The notes: generated from the letters alone by a model not told the origin. A stretch of 64,000 bases of DNA from JBBRMU01 sp038230655 (GCA_038230655.1 JBBRMU010000004.1:5857-69856), one strand, 5' to 3'; positions 35,326-44,961 are shown, counted from the stretch's first letter. Numbers and translations are program-made.

Positions 35326-37158
35326 ATGTCTGTAAATATCAATAATATCTTTAAGATTCTCTTTTTGTTATTTTTGATCTTTATTTTCTCTCCAAAAAGC
35401 TATGCTGCAGATTTCCAAACAAACTATAAAATCGACTACTTTCTTGATGAAAATAATGGCAACCCTCAAACAAAGGTAAAGCTTAGAATAGATATAAAGA
35501 GCCTGATTCCCGGGCAGTATATTAGTAAATTTTCGATAAGTTTTCCTAAATACTTCAAGATTGACAATCCTACTGCCCTTTCTAACGAACCTATTACTCC
35601 AGACATTGTGAGCACTGATCTGGCGACGACTATAAAACTTGATCTTCCTCAACCAAAGAACAATGATGATATAACGACAATTTATATGGATTTTTTGCAG
35701 GAAAATCTCTTTAAAATTAATGGCAATATCTGGGAGGTTATACTTCCTACAATTCTTATCGAAAAGGGCAACGACTACCAAATTAGCCTACATCTCCCGG
35801 AAGCTACAGATAAAAAAATATCTATTTCCAAACCGAAGCCAACACTAAATGAAGGAAAAACAGTCACCTGGACAAATCCTGATACTAAGACCATTTATGC
35901 AACGTTCGGTAACAAACAAATCTACAAGTTACATTTGCTTTATCATCTCCAAAATACCCAGATTAGACGTGTCTTTACAGATGTTGCTTTTCCACCCGAC
36001 TCATTATATCAAAAGATTTTTATCAACTCGATTAGTGTAAAACCAGATAAAGTGTTCACAGATAGCGATGGTAACTTTATCGGAAGATATATTCTTAATC
36101 CAACTGAGAAGAAGGACATTGTTTTTGATGGAACTGCCGAACTATTAACATTACCAAGATCTGAGATTAAATACTACAATTTACAACAACTTACTGCACA
36201 GAAGAAATATCTCCTCGAAAAAAATAAATACTGGAGCGTCAATCTTCAAACAAACCTTACAGATACCCAGGATATTTTCTCGTATGTCAGTAGTTCTCTT
36301 TCATACGACACTCATCACTTTGATAAAAAAACTAAGCGTCTTGGGGCAATGGAAGCTCTGAAACATCCTGAGCTGGCCGTGTGCACCGAGTATACGGATC
36401 TGTTTGTCGCCTTGACTCGGCAAAAGGGTATCTATAGCCGTGAGGTTGAAGGGTTTGGTTTTGCCAATGATAGTGAAATCAGACCAATCTCACTAAACTC
36501 AGATATACTCCATGCTTGGCCTGAGTACTTTGATAGTAATCTATCTGAGTGGGTACCGGTAGATCCCACCTGGCAAAGCACATCAGGGATCAACTACTTC
36601 TCTTCTTTCGATTTAAATCATATTGCATTTGCTTTCCACGGGAAAGACCCTGAGTACCCTTTCCCAGCAGGAATGTATAAAGTAACAAACACAAAAGATG
36701 TTAAGGTAACCGCATCCTCGTCCATTCCGAAAGAAAAAGTAGAGGTAAAGGTCATATCATTTCCTGTTGATGAACATATTTTCGGAGAAAGAGAATATAG
36801 CGCAAAGCTAAGTCTCGAAAATAAAGGAAATACTTACCTCTGGAACATCCCGATTAAAGTATCAACGCCTCTCATTATGAGTGACAAAGAGCTGTTGGTT
36901 AATAGTCTTGCTCCCATGGAGAAAAAAGATATTACTATCAAGTATAGAACCCCGAAAGTATATAGCACACAACCAGTTGATATAAGTTTTCTCATCAATA
37001 ATTCAGTTAATTACTCGGTAACTACAGCTCTTATGCCATTTTATTTTGATATCGCCTTAAAAACGGGGATAGTCATAATCGGTTTATTTATACTTTTATT
37101 CGTGCTCCCGTATATTTTTAGGAATGTTTTGAGAGTGATAAGAAAACCTAAAATTTAA
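35326..37158 (+). CDS. Exported transglutaminase-like protein with C-terminal anchor
   Basis: A 610-residue protein: signal peptide (residues 8-27), an all-beta N-terminal half, a transglutaminase-like core with the triad Cys (AVCTEYTDLFVALTR), His (LHAWPEYF) and Asp (VPVDPTWQ), a beta-sandwich, and a C-terminal membrane helix (residues 580-600) with a basic tail. It works outside the cell, probably as a protease or cross-linking enzyme. TATAAT ends 6 bases before the ATG. Confidence 0.82.
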   Translation: MSVNINNIFKILFLLFLIFIFSPKSYAADFQTNYKIDYFLDENNGNPQTKVKLRIDIKSLIPGQYISKFSISFPKYFKIDNPTALSNEPITPDIVSTDLATTIKLDLPQPKNNDDITTIYMDFLQENLFKINGNIWEVILPTILIEKGNDYQISLHLPEATDKKISISKPKPTLNEGKTVTWTNPDTKTIYATFGNKQIYKLHLLYHLQNTQIRRVFTDVAFPPDSLYQKIFINSISVKPDKVFTDSDGNFIGRYILNPTEKKDIVFDGTAELLTLPRSEIKYYNLQQLTAQKKYLLEKNKYWSVNLQTNLTDTQDIFSYVSSSLSYDTHHFDKKTKRLGAMEALKHPELAVCTEYTDLFVALTRQKGIYSREVEGFGFANDSEIRPISLNSDILHAWPEYFDSNLSEWVPVDPTWQSTSGINYFSSFDLNHIAFAFHGKDPEYPFPAGMYKVTNTKDVKVTASSSIPKEKVEVKVISFPVDEHIFGEREYSAKLSLENKGNTYLWNIPIKVSTPLIMSDKELLVNSLAPMEKKDITIKYRTPKVYSTQPVDISFLINNSVNYSVTTALMPFYFDIALKTGIVIIGLFILLFVLPYIFRNVLRVIRKPKI

Positions 37159-37182
37159 GCCTATAACCAGTATAATTAAAGT

Positions 37183-38499
37183 ATGCTTGACGAACGAATC
37201 TCACTTCGGATTAGCCTGAAGAAAGAAGAAGTGAACACTTTACCAACCACAACAGGTATCTATATTTTTCGGAATAGTAAAGAAATTCTCTATATCGGGA
37301 AATCAGTTAACCTAAAGGCGAGAGTGGCTTCGCATATTGAAAACGCTAAACTTGATCAGAAGGAGGCGGCGATTATTCAGGGTTCGACTATTCTTGAGTG
37401 TATTATTACGGACTCAGAGTTTAAGGCCCTACTGCTGGAATCTCTACTTATTCAAAAATATCTACCACCGTACAACAGTATCTGGAAAGATAGTAAAAGT
37501 TACCTCTATGTAAAAGTGACTAAAAGAGATGATTTTCCTAAAGTATTTCCTGTGAGAAAAGAAAAAGACAGCAAATCTCTATACTTTGGTCCGTTTCAGT
37601 CAGTGAGAACGATTGAGGAAATTCTTAAAGAAATACGTAAAGTTTTTCCCTTCTGTACATCTAAAAAAATTAGTAATCGGCCCTGTTTTTACTCGAAAAT
37701 TAATCTCTGCTCTCCCTGTCCAAATTCGATTTTGAAAGAAAAAGATCCTGTAAATGCAAAGAAACTCAAACAACAGTATCGATACAATATAAAACAGATA
37801 ATTAGGGTACTAGAAGGAAACACTGACTTAGTTCTAAAAAGTCTTTATGCCCAGTTGAAAGACCTTAAAGATTCTGGGAAATATGAAGAAGGAATCCAGC
37901 TCAGAAATAAAATATACCGATTTGAAAGGCTCATACACCAAAGACTCTTTATATCTGATATATCTCCAAACTACAATCAGTCGATAGAAAGTACAGTGAG
38001 TCTGAAAAAGTTATTAAGTAGATACTTTCCTGATTTAGCGGAACTACATCGAATAGAATGTTATGACATGAGTAATATGAGCATGAAAGAAGTAACATCA
38101 TCAATGGTTGTTGTAACTGATGGATTGATTGACAAAAGCCAATACCGGAAATTTAAGATTAAAAATCCTAACTCTCAGTCAGACTTTGAGTTTTTTGAGG
38201 AAACTTTGAAGAGAAGATTTAAGAATAAATGGGAGCACCCTAACTTAGTTGTGGTTGATGGTGGGAGACCACAAGTTAGGATTGCACAGAAAGTACTGAA
38301 AGAGCTGAACATAACTATTCCATTAGTTGGAATCGCCAAACATCCGGATAGATTAGTAATAGCTGAAGATGGTCTGCCAACTATTAACCCACCAAATCAA
38401 AATCTAGGATTTAATCTTGTCAAACTGCTACGTGACGAGTCTCACCGGTTTGCTAAGAAGTACCATCTTTACTTGAGAGAAAAAAAACTATTAAGTTAG
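37183..38499 (+). CDS. uvrC: Excinuclease ABC subunit C, short form
   Basis: A 438-residue UvrC, which cuts on both sides of a lesion. It has the GIY-YIG nuclease domain (TTTGIYIFRN, ILYIGKSVNLKARV), the CxxC-like cysteine cluster (FCTSKK, CFYSKINLCSPC), the UVR domain, and the RNase H-like 5' nuclease domain (RIECYDMSN, VVVDGGRPQV, ESHRFAKKYH). It ends about 15 residues after the nuclease domain and lacks the C-terminal tandem helix-hairpin-helix domain; typical UvrC has about 600 residues. TATAAT ends 6 bases before the ATG. Confidence 0.92.
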   Translation: MLDERISLRISLKKEEVNTLPTTTGIYIFRNSKEILYIGKSVNLKARVASHIENAKLDQKEAAIIQGSTILECIITDSEFKALLLESLLIQKYLPPYNSIWKDSKSYLYVKVTKRDDFPKVFPVRKEKDSKSLYFGPFQSVRTIEEILKEIRKVFPFCTSKKISNRPCFYSKINLCSPCPNSILKEKDPVNAKKLKQQYRYNIKQIIRVLEGNTDLVLKSLYAQLKDLKDSGKYEEGIQLRNKIYRFERLIHQRLFISDISPNYNQSIESTVSLKKLLSRYFPDLAELHRIECYDMSNMSMKEVTSSMVVVTDGLIDKSQYRKFKIKNPNSQSDFEFFEETLKRRFKNKWEHPNLVVVDGGRPQVRIAQKVLKELNITIPLVGIAKHPDRLVIAEDGLPTINPPNQNLGFNLVKLLRDESHRFAKKYHLYLREKKLLS

Positions 38500-38706
38500 T
38501 ATAGAGAGTGTTGTACGTTTAGAGAACTTGTCACTGTTAAAAAAGCACTTGTAGGCTGTACTAGTAATTTAGTACACGAGTATAAAAAACGTCTATTTAG
38601 ACTATCCTATAGGTATAATTCCCACTATCATCAGCTCAAAATCAAAAGCTTTTATACTTAATATCTATTTAATCCAAACCTTCTATTGTATGATATAATA
38701 ACTGTA
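38500..38706. other. Intergenic region before secG with hairpins
   Basis: TGTACTA / TAGTACA (about 38557-38576) and GTCT-ATTT-AGAC (about 38592-38603) form small hairpins without T-runs. TATAAT at 38694-38699 is the secG promoter, ending 7 bases before the ATG at 38707. No gene seen. Confidence 0.45.
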
Positions 38707-38925
38707 ATGAAAGATATCCTTTTAGTGATTAACATTATCATCTCGATTGCCATAACTGTCCTTATTTTAGTCCAAGGAAAGGGTGGGGGACTAGGAAGTG
38801 CATGGGGTGGAGGTGGAGAACAGTTTCAAACCCGAAGAGGAGTGGAAAAACTTACTTTACGCATGACATTTGTGCTTATTGCAGCCTTTCTTTTATTATC
38901 AATAGTTAATTTTTTTATCCGCTAA
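38707..38925 (+). CDS. secG: Preprotein translocase subunit SecG
   Basis: A 72-residue protein with two membrane helices and the conserved cytoplasmic loop LVQGKGGGLGSAWGGGGEQF followed by TRRGVEKLT, diagnostic for SecG, a partner of SecYE. The start at 38707 is set by a TATAAT box; the ATG at 38686 would precede it. Followed 3 bases later by the peptide-binding protein gene. Confidence 0.93.
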   Translation: MKDILLVINIIISIAITVLILVQGKGGGLGSAWGGGGEQFQTRRGVEKLTLRMTFVLIAAFLLLSIVNFFIR

Positions 38926-38928
38926 TTC

Positions 38929-40293
38929 ATGGCTCTGTCCAGAAAACAGCTTCGTTATTACTACTGGATCGTTATTGAGTTTACTAAGAAAAATGCACGA
39001 TTACTGCTTCTTAGCTTCTTTTTGAGCGTAATATTTATTATAAGCGTCGTTTCACTTGCCCCTTATCTTATCAATATTACTACAGTAAAAAAAGAAATCA
39101 TTGGAATGACAGGAGTGACAGGTGTTAACTCAGTCCCAGATAAGATCTTATCAAAGGTTTCAAACGGCTTAGTTTTTGTAAACGAAAAAGGAGAAATTGT
39201 GCCGATATTAGCCGAAAGTTGGGAGTTGAAAGATAACGGAAAAGAGTACCAATTTCGCTTAAGAAAAGACCTATATTGGAATAACGGAGATAAGTTTACA
39301 GCCCATGACATAAACTACAAATTTAAAGACATTACCATTCTCATCCCAAATGACTATGAGATTGACTTCAAACTCAATAAAACACTACCGATTTTCCCTA
39401 CCTATCTAACTCAACCTATTATAAAAGCGCCTTTTGTAGGAATCGCCGGACTGTATAAATTTGAGAGAAGCAAGATTAAATTCGGAAATTTATATGAGCT
39501 GTATCTGACTCCTACAAAGTCCAACCTTTCACCCATTGTCTACAAATTCTATGAAAATGAGTCAAAAATGATTGATGCATATAAACTGGGCCAGATAAAT
39601 GAAATGACCATTACCAAAAAAACAGTCGCTGATTTGTTTAAATCCTGGAAAAATACTGAGATTGTTAAGTCTACCGACTATACACGGTTGTTAACTTTGT
39701 TCTTTAATGTAAATGCCCCTGCTCTCCATCAAAAAGAAAAAAAAGAGCTGCGTCAGGCCATAGCAATGCAACTGTCAAAAAAAGACTTTTCAGATCAGGG
39801 AGAGCTCGCTCATAGTCCAATTCCTCCAATATCATGGGCATATAATCCAGATGTTCACCAACAGTTTTATAATGAAGAATTTGTCCAGAAAATTCTTAAA
39901 AGCGGCAGCACAAAAACTACTTTAACTCTTAGTACTTATGAAGATTATCTCGATATTAGCAATAATATTCAGGATGCATTTAGTGATACCAATATAAAAG
40001 TGAATGTAAACGTTCTCTCCTACGATAAACCGACATCATTTGATATGCTTCTCGCATTCTGGAAAGTACCAACAGACCCAGATCAGTACTACTATTGGCA
40101 CTCAACCCAGACTCAAGGAAATATAACAGGATATAAGAGCGAGAAAATGGATAAAATACTAGAGGATGGAAGAAGCACTCAATCTCTGAAGGATAGAAAA
40201 AAAATCTACTCGACTTTTCAAAAGGTCATAGTAGACGATGTTCCAGCATATTTCATGTACTATCCTAACATTTACACGATTAAAAGGAAGTGA
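38929..40293 (+). CDS. Extracellular solute-binding protein, family 5 (peptide-binding)
   Basis: A 454-residue protein with an N-terminal membrane anchor (about residues 22-45) and the SBP_bac_5 fold of oligopeptide-binding proteins: LVFVNEKGEIVPILAESWEL, then YQFRLRKDLYWNNGDKFTAHD, the family signature. It is shorter than typical OppA (about 540). No permease or ATPase gene is next to it. The stop codon TGA overlaps the promoter of tRNA-Leu. Confidence 0.85.
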   Translation: MALSRKQLRYYYWIVIEFTKKNARLLLLSFFLSVIFIISVVSLAPYLINITTVKKEIIGMTGVTGVNSVPDKILSKVSNGLVFVNEKGEIVPILAESWELKDNGKEYQFRLRKDLYWNNGDKFTAHDINYKFKDITILIPNDYEIDFKLNKTLPIFPTYLTQPIIKAPFVGIAGLYKFERSKIKFGNLYELYLTPTKSNLSPIVYKFYENESKMIDAYKLGQINEMTITKKTVADLFKSWKNTEIVKSTDYTRLLTLFFNVNAPALHQKEKKELRQAIAMQLSKKDFSDQGELAHSPIPPISWAYNPDVHQQFYNEEFVQKILKSGSTKTTLTLSTYEDYLDISNNIQDAFSDTNIKVNVNVLSYDKPTSFDMLLAFWKVPTDPDQYYYWHSTQTQGNITGYKSEKMDKILEDGRSTQSLKDRKKIYSTFQKVIVDDVPAYFMYYPNIYTIKRK

Positions 40294-40308
40294 TATAATT
40301 CTTTTGCT

Positions 40309-40389
40309 GCCCGAGTGGTGAAATGGCATACACGCAGTCTTGAGGAGGCTGTGCCGCAAGGCGTGGAGGTTCAACTCCTCTCTCGGGCA
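40309..40389 (+). tRNA. tRNA-Leu (anticodon GAG)
   Basis: Acceptor GCCCGAG pairs with CTCGGGC (40382-40388), discriminator A. Anticodon stem CAGTC/GGCTG with loop TTGAGGA gives anticodon GAG. The long variable arm is that of a class II tRNA. CCA is not encoded. TATAAT at 40294-40299 starts transcription almost at the tRNA 5' end. Confidence 0.92.
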
Positions 40390-40672
40390 CCGCATTAGGT
40401 AAGATACCATTTAGGATACTATACTATCTAAAATATGCTCAAAGCGAAGTCTGGTCAGGAAATACGGAAAATGCTCCTCTATAATCTAACCTTAAGCACT
40501 AGTATCTCTTACATAGTTGTTATTGCATTCATACTCGCTTCTTTTACTCGCAATATATACTAATTTTAGTTAATTAACTTAAGTGAGTTACTAAATAGTT
40601 ATAAATTCAAATTTATCTAACTTAATTAACTATAGTAATTAACTAAAAACATTATAAATTTATATTTTAAAT
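40390..40672. repeat. AT-rich region with inverted repeats before a secreted-protein gene
   Basis: TTTTAGTTAATTA (40564-40576) and TAATTAACTAAAA (40636-40648) are a perfect 13-bp inverted pair; the core TTAATTAAC recurs at 40570-40578, 40622-40630 and within the right arm. They may be operator half-sites. TATATT near 40658 is a candidate -10 box for the gene at 40673. No gene recognised in the rest. Confidence 0.5.
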
Positions 40673-41455
40673 ATGAATATTAGAAAAAGAGTATTGGGTA
40701 GTGGGGTTATGTTAGGGATAGCAGGAATGATTATAACGGGATCAGTAGTATTATCAAATGGCAAAGTATTAAGTATGAACACAGTACATGCACAGGATAC
40801 TTCTGCTGCAATGCAACAGAATCAAGGATCTGTACAGATGGATAGACCTGCGTCTGATGTAAATTTGCAGCAAGCAATGGCATCAGGACCAATGAAGATG
40901 GAAACAAGATTTGCTACAGCAAAAGCAGATAATCTGAGAATTTTATTAAACTCTTTGAATGCTGAGCATATGAACTTAGTTTCTAACGTTCTCAGAAATG
41001 GTTATGAAGGCACAGCAGGTTTTGATGCATCATTAGCTTCATTAGATAAAAATTCTAATGATTTAGCTGCATCAATTGGAGCTGTCTACGGTCCAGATGC
41101 TCAAGCAAAATTTTTAACAATATGGAGAAGTCACATAACGTACTTTAAGGACTATACAGTTGCCATGAAAATGGGAGATCAAGCTGGACAGGACACAGCG
41201 GTTAAGAACTTAGGTATGTATGTAAATAACATCTCAGACTTTTTGTCTAAAGCAAATCCTAATTTGCCCTATGATGCAGTGCATCAAGTAGTTACTGACC
41301 ACGTTGCTTTGTTAAAAGGGACAATAGATAAAGAAGCACAACAAGACTATGTAGGGTCATATGCTAATCAAAGAGCTGGTGATAAGCAGATCCGTGAGAA
41401 AGTTGCTGACACAGTTGCAGGCGGAATTGTAAAACAATATCCAAATAAGTTTTAA
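40673..41455 (+). CDS. Secreted helical protein of unknown function, 260 residues
   Basis: Signal peptide (residues 8-40, ending near VHAQD), then a Gln/Met-rich segment, then two related helical modules: the motif HITYFKDYTVAMKMGDQ... recurs as HVALLKGTIDKEAQQ... Each has a His at the helix start and a Tyr/Asn-rich end. Domains like this are found in exported proteins of Firmicutes but I cannot assign a function. It opens the 40.7-47 kb island of exported and sensory proteins and ends at a strong terminator. Confidence 0.65.
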   Translation: MNIRKRVLGSGVMLGIAGMIITGSVVLSNGKVLSMNTVHAQDTSAAMQQNQGSVQMDRPASDVNLQQAMASGPMKMETRFATAKADNLRILLNSLNAEHMNLVSNVLRNGYEGTAGFDASLASLDKNSNDLAASIGAVYGPDAQAKFLTIWRSHITYFKDYTVAMKMGDQAGQDTAVKNLGMYVNNISDFLSKANPNLPYDAVHQVVTDHVALLKGTIDKEAQQDYVGSYANQRAGDKQIREKVADTVAGGIVKQYPNKF

Positions 41456-41484
41456 ATAGTAGTAACAGCTATCTACAAAAATTG

Positions 41485-41510
41485 TCCTCGCTACAGCGGG
41501 GGCTTTTTTT
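41485..41510 (+). terminator. Rho-independent terminator
   Basis: Stem CCTCGC / GCGGGG with loop TACA, followed by GGC and seven T. It ends the secreted-protein transcript. Confidence 0.85.
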
Positions 41511-41707
41511 GGTATCTTTTCTTCATCAAGTCTAACAGTTTATACACATTATCTTCCTGCCGACAGATGCTTTATCCAATATCTGCGGCACAACTTCTTT
41601 TGTTGTTTTTTCATACTTCATTATCATTTTAGGCGTAAATAAGATATACTATATTCAGTTAGGTTTTAGATACGATTGGCGATTTATCAAAAATGGTTAA
41701 AGGCAAA

Positions 41708-43272
41708 ATGGATAAAAAAATAAAAGCTAAGACACATCAAGGACAACAAAAAAGCGGTGCTAACAAGTCCACAACGGATTTACGTAGCGGTAACCAAGAT
41801 GATGCTGTAAAACATGCACAAGACATTATTGATATTGTTCGGGAGCCATTTCTTGTCCTTGATAACAAGCTCAACGTGGTGAACGCAAACGGTGCTTTTT
41901 ACAAAATGTATAAAGTATCCAAAAGTGCTACTGAAGGAAAACTGGTCTACAAGTTAGGAAATCAACAGTGGGATATTCCAGAGTTGCGTAAAATCCTTGA
42001 AGAAGTGCTACCAAAAAAAGAACGATTAACAGACCTAGAAGTGAAGCATGACTTTCCTGATATAGGAAAAAAACCATGCTCCTAAATGCCCGACAGATAG
42101 CCAACTCTGAGCTTATTTTATTGTCAATTGAAGACATTACTGCACAAAGTCAAGCGGAAGAGGCAAAGGAAAGAGAAGTGAAACATTTTCGTGCGTTGAT
42201 TGAAAACAGTGAAGATGCAATTGCACTGGTTAATGCCGCTGGTAAAGTAATATATGGTAGTCCTTCCACAGTAAGGGTGTTGGGCTATACCTCAGAGGAG
42301 CTTCAAAAACTCCCCAATCCATTTGAACTTGTCCCACCAGACGAGCGAAAACCTGTCACTACACTGTTTGAAAAAATCCTCAAAAAGCCAGGCAGTAGTG
42401 GGCATACCACTCATAGAATGAAGCACAAGAACGGCAGTTTTATTTGGGTGGAGTCTGTTTTGACTAATCTGCTAACTGATCCTAACGTTTGTGCAGTCGT
42501 CATCAATTACCGTGATGTCAATAAAAAGAGAGAGCTTGAAATCCAAAAAGATGAGTTTATTGGTATCGCTTCTCATGAATTAAAAACACCTGTTACCAGC
42601 ATTAAAGGATATACCCAAGTATTGCAAAACAGGTTTGGCAAAGATGGAAATATAAAAGCAGTTGAACTTTTATCACGAATGGATGGGCAAATTAACAAAC
42701 TATCCAGCCTTATTGCAGATTTACTTGACTCAACCAAGATAGAAGGGGGGAAACTTCAGTTTCACGAAGGATATTTTGATTTTAACAAACTGACAACAGA
42801 GATTGTTGAAGAAATGCAACTCACATCAACCAAACATACCATTATCAAAAAATTAGCAACCACAAAAACTATCTATGGTGACCGTGACAGAATCGGTCAG
42901 GTGATTATCAATCTCCTTGCAAATGCAATCAAATACTCTCCTCATTCAAACAAAATTATTGTAACGACTTCAGAAGACAAAGAAAACATAACGCTTTGTG
43001 TCCAGGATTTCGGCGTAGGAGTACCGAAAGAAAAACAAGATAAAGTTTTTGACCGCTTCTTTCGAGTCAGCGGAAAGAAGAGAGATACCTTTGCAGGGTT
43101 AGGGCTGGGATTATATATTGCAGCCGAGATAATAAAGCGACATAGTGGTCGTATTTGGGTTGAAAGTGGCAGGAAAAAAGGCTCAACATTCTGTTTCAGT
43201 TTGCCTATTAAAAAAGGACTGTGGAAGAAACAAACCAATAGCCTTGTTGAGGAGGAATTAAAACATAAATAA
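41708..43272 (+). pseudogene. PAS-domain histidine kinase split by a frameshift
   Basis: Two frames, to 42085 and from 42076, together make one soluble kinase of about 521 residues: a first PAS-like domain, a second PAS (EDAIALVNAAGKVIYGSP), the H-box SHELKTPVTSIKGY and the ATPase domain (NLLANAIKYSPHS, GLGLGLYIA). The break is at a run of seven A (42067-42073): one extra A, or a -1 slip, turns DIGKKPCS* into DIGKKTMLLNARQI, a conserved stretch. Either a pseudogene, a sequencing error, or programmed slippage. It starts MDKKIK like the second kinase at 43687. Confidence 0.75.
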
Positions 43273-43672
43273 TCACAACTCTTCTACAAATAAGCAAAGC
43301 TTGCCTTTCAACGAAGTTAAGAAAAAGATATTAGTTGCTGATGATGATACAGCTATTTTAGATGTTCTCACTTTAATGCTTGAAGACGCAGGATATGAAG
43401 TTACGTCAACAGTAGATGGTCAAACAGTACGGAAAGTATTGAGTGAATTGCCTGACCTTATTTTACTGGACATATGGATGTCGGGTACTGATGGAAGGGA
43501 TATTTGTAAACAATTAAAGAGTATTAAGAAAACAAAACATATTCCCATTATTATGATTTCGGCAAATAAAGATACAAGAAAGATTGCCAAAGAAGCAGGT
43601 GCAGATGATTTTATAGCCAAACCATTCGGGATGAAAGAGTTATTAGCAAAAGTAGAGAAATACACCAAATAA
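43265..43672 (+). CDS. Single-domain response regulator with apparent AUA start
   Basis: A CheY-like receiver: VADDDTAI, phospho-acceptor Asp in LILLDIWMSG, Thr/Ser in IIMISANK, Lys in IAKPFG. It has no output domain. The only ordinary start is TTG at 43301, with no ribosome site. In frame upstream, ATA at 43265 overlaps the kinase stop and sits 9 bases after a perfect AGGAGG (43250-43255), the expected spacing. AUA initiation is therefore proposed, giving 135 residues; TTG would give 123. It presumably serves the flanking kinases. Confidence 0.8.
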   Translation: MNNHNSSTNKQSLPFNEVKKKILVADDDTAILDVLTLMLEDAGYEVTSTVDGQTVRKVLSELPDLILLDIWMSGTDGRDICKQLKSIKKTKHIPIIMISANKDTRKIAKEAGADDFIAKPFGMKELLAKVEKYTK

Positions 43673-43686
43673 ATTAGAGATAAAGT

Positions 43687-44838
43687 ATGGATAAAAAAAT
43701 AAAAGTTCCATTTACGAATAAAACAACAACAGAAAAAGCTCGCAGAGTTTCAATCGTTGGAGGTGACGAAGGGTATCGTTTATTTGTTGAGGGTGTAAAA
43801 GAGTATGCCATGATTATGCTTGATACAAAAGGAAACATTATTGGATGGAACAAAGGAGCGGAAAACCTGTTGGGATACAAAGAAAAAGAAATTATTGGCA
43901 AGCACTTTTCAAGACTTTTCACCCTTGAAGATAGAAAGGCGAATAAGCCAAAGTTAGAGTTAGAACAAGCACTTGAAACAGGTACGGGTGAGGATGAAAA
44001 CTGGCTGGTAAGATGTGATAAAAGCAGATTTTGGGCGAGTGGTATGTCAACACCGCTGCGAGATAAAGCTGGAAACTTACTGGGGTTTGCCAAAATAATT
44101 AGAGATTTATCAGAACGGAAAGAGCTTGAGCAGCAAAAGGATGACTTTATTAGTATGGCAAGCCACGAGCTTAAAACACCTCTTACAAGCATTAAAGCAT
44201 ATGCCGAGATACTACATAGACATCTTGAACAAATTAAGGAAACCAAAGGTCTTTCCCACCTTATTAAAATGCAGGAGCAGATAATCAAACAGGACAACCT
44301 AATTCGCGATTTACTTAGTGTTTCCAAGATACAATCTGGTATGGCAGACTACCAGACTGAAGAATTTAACCTTGATAGTTTAGTAAAGGACACGGCAAAA
44401 GAGTTAGAAGCTACCGCACCTACACATCAAATTGTGGTCATAGGGAAAACTACCAAAAAAATTAGTGCCATAAAACAGCATATTGAACAGGTTTTAACAA
44501 ACTTCCTGACCAACGCCATAAAGTACTCACCTGAGGCAAAAAAAATAATTGTTCGGTTGTCTGAGGATAAAAAGAGTGTAACAGTCAGCGTCGAAGATTT
44601 TGGTATGGGTATCCCGAAGGAGCAGAAAAAGAGAGTCTTTGACAGGTTTTACCGAAGCGAAAATGTAAAAACAAAAGCACAGTCTGGCTATGGGTTAGGT
44701 TTATATATTGCATCACAGATAATTAAGCAGTATGGAGGACAAATAAAGGTTGAGAGTGTTGAAGGAAAAGGCTCAAAATTCTCGTTTTCATTACCACTAA
44801 TTAAGAAAAGTATACACATTATACTTAAGAGGGATTAG
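43687..44838 (+). CDS. PAS-domain histidine kinase, soluble
   Basis: A 383-residue kinase with no membrane segment: one PAS domain (YAMIMLDTKGNIIGWNKGAE), PAC region (LLGFAKIIRDLSER), H-box MASHELKTPLTSIKAYAE, N-box FLTNAIKYSPEA, G-boxes DFGMGIPKEQ and GYGLGLYIA. It is paralogous to the split kinase upstream, sharing the MDKKIK start. A cytoplasmic PAS sensor suggests redox, gas or ligand sensing. It lies 15 bases after the response regulator. Confidence 0.9.
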   Translation: MDKKIKVPFTNKTTTEKARRVSIVGGDEGYRLFVEGVKEYAMIMLDTKGNIIGWNKGAENLLGYKEKEIIGKHFSRLFTLEDRKANKPKLELEQALETGTGEDENWLVRCDKSRFWASGMSTPLRDKAGNLLGFAKIIRDLSERKELEQQKDDFISMASHELKTPLTSIKAYAEILHRHLEQIKETKGLSHLIKMQEQIIKQDNLIRDLLSVSKIQSGMADYQTEEFNLDSLVKDTAKELEATAPTHQIVVIGKTTKKISAIKQHIEQVLTNFLTNAIKYSPEAKKIIVRLSEDKKSVTVSVEDFGMGIPKEQKKRVFDRFYRSENVKTKAQSGYGLGLYIASQIIKQYGGQIKVESVEGKGSKFSFSLPLIKKSIHIILKRD

Positions 44839-44961
44839 TGCTGTAGTAAATCTTTGGGTTTTTCTTTTGTGTCGACGCTTTTTGTCTTTTTCTGCAATTT
44901 TCTTATATGCAACGGTATTGGCAATCAATAAACTGATAATTATCCCAAAGATAAATATCAT
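44797..44961 (-). CDS. Possible small membrane protein, 54 residues
   Basis: On the opposite strand, overlapping the end of the kinase: MIFIFGIIISLLIANTVAYK is a membrane helix, followed by a very basic segment (KDKKRRHKRK). The positive-inside pattern is protein-like, and AGGA lies close before the ATG. Overlap with the kinase gene and the lack of homologues known to me keep this doubtful. Confidence 0.3.
   Translation of the reverse strand: MIFIFGIIISLLIANTVAYKKIAEKDKKRRHKRKTQRFTTALIPLKYNVYTFLN

Noticed and set aside
41540..41635. 31-codon minus-strand frame beginning MIMKYEKTTKEV
   Set aside because: Protein-like at first sight, but it has no promoter or ribosome site I can defend and it lies in a short spacer after a terminator.
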